Position numbers and translations under genes: made by a program. Below are positions 62,690 through 64,000 of a stretch of 64,000 nt of DNA, in pieces. This stretch comes from Erwinia sp. S63 (GTDB taxonomy: Bacteria > Pseudomonadota > Gammaproteobacteria > Enterobacterales > Enterobacteriaceae). The stretch lies in contig NZ_JACVUP010000017.1 in the NCBI RefSeq assembly GCF_016625195.1, positions 62,001 through 126,000 of the forward strand. The letters run 5' to 3'. The notes beneath the pieces were generated by a model. It searched no databases, was not told the DNA's origin, and saw only the letters and a list, made by a program, of their open reading frames with translations. The stretch's first letter is position 1, and each line of letters opens with the position of its first letter.

Positions 62690-63994
62690 TCACAGAGCAA
62701 TGCCTTTTCCCTTGCGATGCAGCATCAGGGAAATCAGGAATGCTAAAGCTCCCATCGCGGACACATACCAGAAGAAGCTGGTTTCAATCCCCTCTTTCTT
62801 CAGCAGCAAAGCGACATACTCTGCCGAACCACCAAAGATCGCATTAGCCACCGCATAAGATAAGCCAACACCTAGCGCGCGCACTTCTGGCGGGAACATT
62901 TCTGCTTTCAGAATGCCACTGATGGCGGTATAGAAGCTGGTGATAATCAGCGCCAGCATGATCAGTGCAAATGCGGCCCAACCGCTCTGCACATTTTGCA
63001 GCATCATCAGGATCGGTACGGTGCAGATCGCTGCACCCGCACCAAAGATCATCATCGAGGAACGACGACCGATCTTATCTGAAAGCGCTCCAACGATCGG
63101 CTGAATCAGCATGAAGACGAATAATGCAGCAGTCATCAATCCGCTGGCACTGCGTGCATCCATCCCTGCCGTGTTGACGAGATACTTTTGCATATAGGTG
63201 GTAAAGGTGTAGAAGCTCAGTGAACCGCCGGCAGTAAAGCCCAATACCATCAGAAATGCGCGTGAGTGATTGCGTAGCAAACCCATAACGCTGCCCGCAT
63301 CTTTATGTTCCCGATTCTTTTTCTCGGAGGTTTCATTCAGTGAGCGACGCAGCCACAGAGCGACCACAGCCAGCACGGCGCCAAGGAAGAATGGGATACG
63401 CCAACCCCAACTGCGCAACTCTTCGTCGCTGAGGATCTGTTGCAGCACCACCACGGTAAGAACCGCTAACAGCTGCCCGCCGATCAGCGTCACATACTGG
63501 AATGATGCGTAAAATCCTTTACGGCCCTCTAAAGCGACTTCACTCATGTAAGTGGCGCTGGTGCCGTACTCTCCTCCCACCGATAACCCCTGAAACATGC
63601 GCGCCAGAAGCAGGATCACCGGTGCCGCAACGCCAATTTCACCGTATCCAGGCAGACAGGCAATCACTAATGAGCCCAGACACATCATGCAAACTGAGAT
63701 CAGCATGGAGTTCTTACGTCCATGGCGGTCGGCAATATATCCAAATAACCAGCCGCCAATAGGGCGCATGAGGAATCCAGCGGCGAATACGCCTGCGGTT
63801 TGCAGTAATTGTGTAGTGGTATCACCCGCTGGGAAGAATACATGTGCAAAGTAGAGGGAGAAAAAAGAGTAAACGTAAAAGTCGAACCACTCGACCAGGT
63901 TGCCCGATGACGCGCCAACAATCGCCCAGATGCGCTGTTTGCTGTTTATCGTTGGTTCAGATGGTGTCACTTTTTGTTGTAGTGAGTCAGTCAT
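62690..63994 (-). CDS. kgtP: Alpha-ketoglutarate permease
   Basis: KgtP is a 12-helix MFS transporter that imports 2-oxoglutarate with protons. The 434-residue protein has the metabolite:H+ symporter marks NLVEWFDFYVYSFFSLYFAHVFFP, GRHGRK-like ADRHGRKNSM between helices 2 and 3, and ARMFQGLSVGGEYGTSATYMSE. The ATG at 63994 lies 6 bp from the window end, so the promoter is not visible. Confidence 0.94.
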   Translation of the reverse strand: MTDSLQQKVTPSEPTINSKQRIWAIVGASSGNLVEWFDFYVYSFFSLYFAHVFFPAGDTTTQLLQTAGVFAAGFLMRPIGGWLFGYIADRHGRKNSMLISVCMMCLGSLVIACLPGYGEIGVAAPVILLLARMFQGLSVGGEYGTSATYMSEVALEGRKGFYASFQYVTLIGGQLLAVLTVVVLQQILSDEELRSWGWRIPFFLGAVLAVVALWLRRSLNETSEKKNREHKDAGSVMGLLRNHSRAFLMVLGFTAGGSLSFYTFTTYMQKYLVNTAGMDARSASGLMTAALFVFMLIQPIVGALSDKIGRRSSMMIFGAGAAICTVPILMMLQNVQSGWAAFALIMLALIITSFYTAISGILKAEMFPPEVRALGVGLSYAVANAIFGGSAEYVALLLKKEGIETSFFWYVSAMGALAFLISLMLHRKGKGIAL

Positions 63995-64000
63995 GTCTTA

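Noticed and set aside
1..64000. CRISPR array or cas genes
   Set aside because: No regularly spaced direct repeats and no Cas-like protein were seen.

Overview
The window is a 64 kb stretch of an enterobacterial chromosome. Its backbone follows the order known from the Escherichia coli 57-59 min region in blocks (recN-bamE-rnfH-ratA-smpB-ssrA; ygaC-ygaM-nrdHIEF-proVWX-emrRAB; yfiF-trxC-tapT, patZ-pssA-yfiM-kgtP). The inserted blocks (a RIO-type kinase, phnWX/phnR/phnSTUV, mgtA, two extra ABC importers, mmuPM) and moderately high GC suggest a Pantoea/Erwinia relative. That placement is inference from gene order and protein similarity held in memory, not from a search.

Layout. 1-3.5 kb: core genes ending in the tmRNA gene ssrA. 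3.6-17.8 kb: an accessory region starting just after the ssrA 3' end, a classic integration hotspot, with no integrase left. It holds a frameshifted phage tail-tip gene (J-like), a C-terminally truncated HTH protein, an AIPR-family abortive-infection protein, the C-terminal half of an NgoMIV-like restriction enzyme, a 479-residue unknown protein, an HNH nuclease/AAA ATPase pair of Septu (PtuAB) type lying between two decayed copies of one unknown gene, an orphan RNase A-like toxin with its CdiI-like immunity protein, a RIO kinase (probably core), and a second toxin/immunity pair whose glycine-rich toxin is broken by a stop codon. The 6.2-14 kb part is visibly AT-rich.

17.9-24.7 kb: 2-aminoethylphosphonate use. 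phnXW (degradation) and phnSTUV (ABC import) flank the GntR-type regulator phnR, and matching palindromes precede phnW and phnS. 24.8-26.6 kb: a small repeat protein, queH and an SDR oxidoreductase. 26.7-30.1 kb: a magnesium P-type ATPase with a long leader containing a Pro-Pro-Pro leader peptide and a second mini-ORF, and a 28-residue membrane peptide in the place of MgtR. 30.3-38.0 kb: a peptide/nickel-type ABC importer and a nitrate/sulfonate/taurine-type ABC importer. 38.3-41.9 kb: speG, a lipoprotein gene and mmuPM behind a MetJ operator. 42-46.9 kb: ygaC, ygaM and nrdHIEF with paired NrdR boxes. 47.3-50.8 kb: proVWX, in which ProW has a tandemly duplicated N-terminal tail. 51.4-54.8 kb: emrRAB. 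54.9-64 kb: yfiF, trxC, tapT, a YaeF-like lipoprotein, patZ, pssA, yfiM and kgtP.

The most interesting parts are the defence and antagonism cargo between ssrA and phnX, including a toxin fragment without a usable start codon, and the magnesium ATPase locus with its leader peptide and small membrane peptide.
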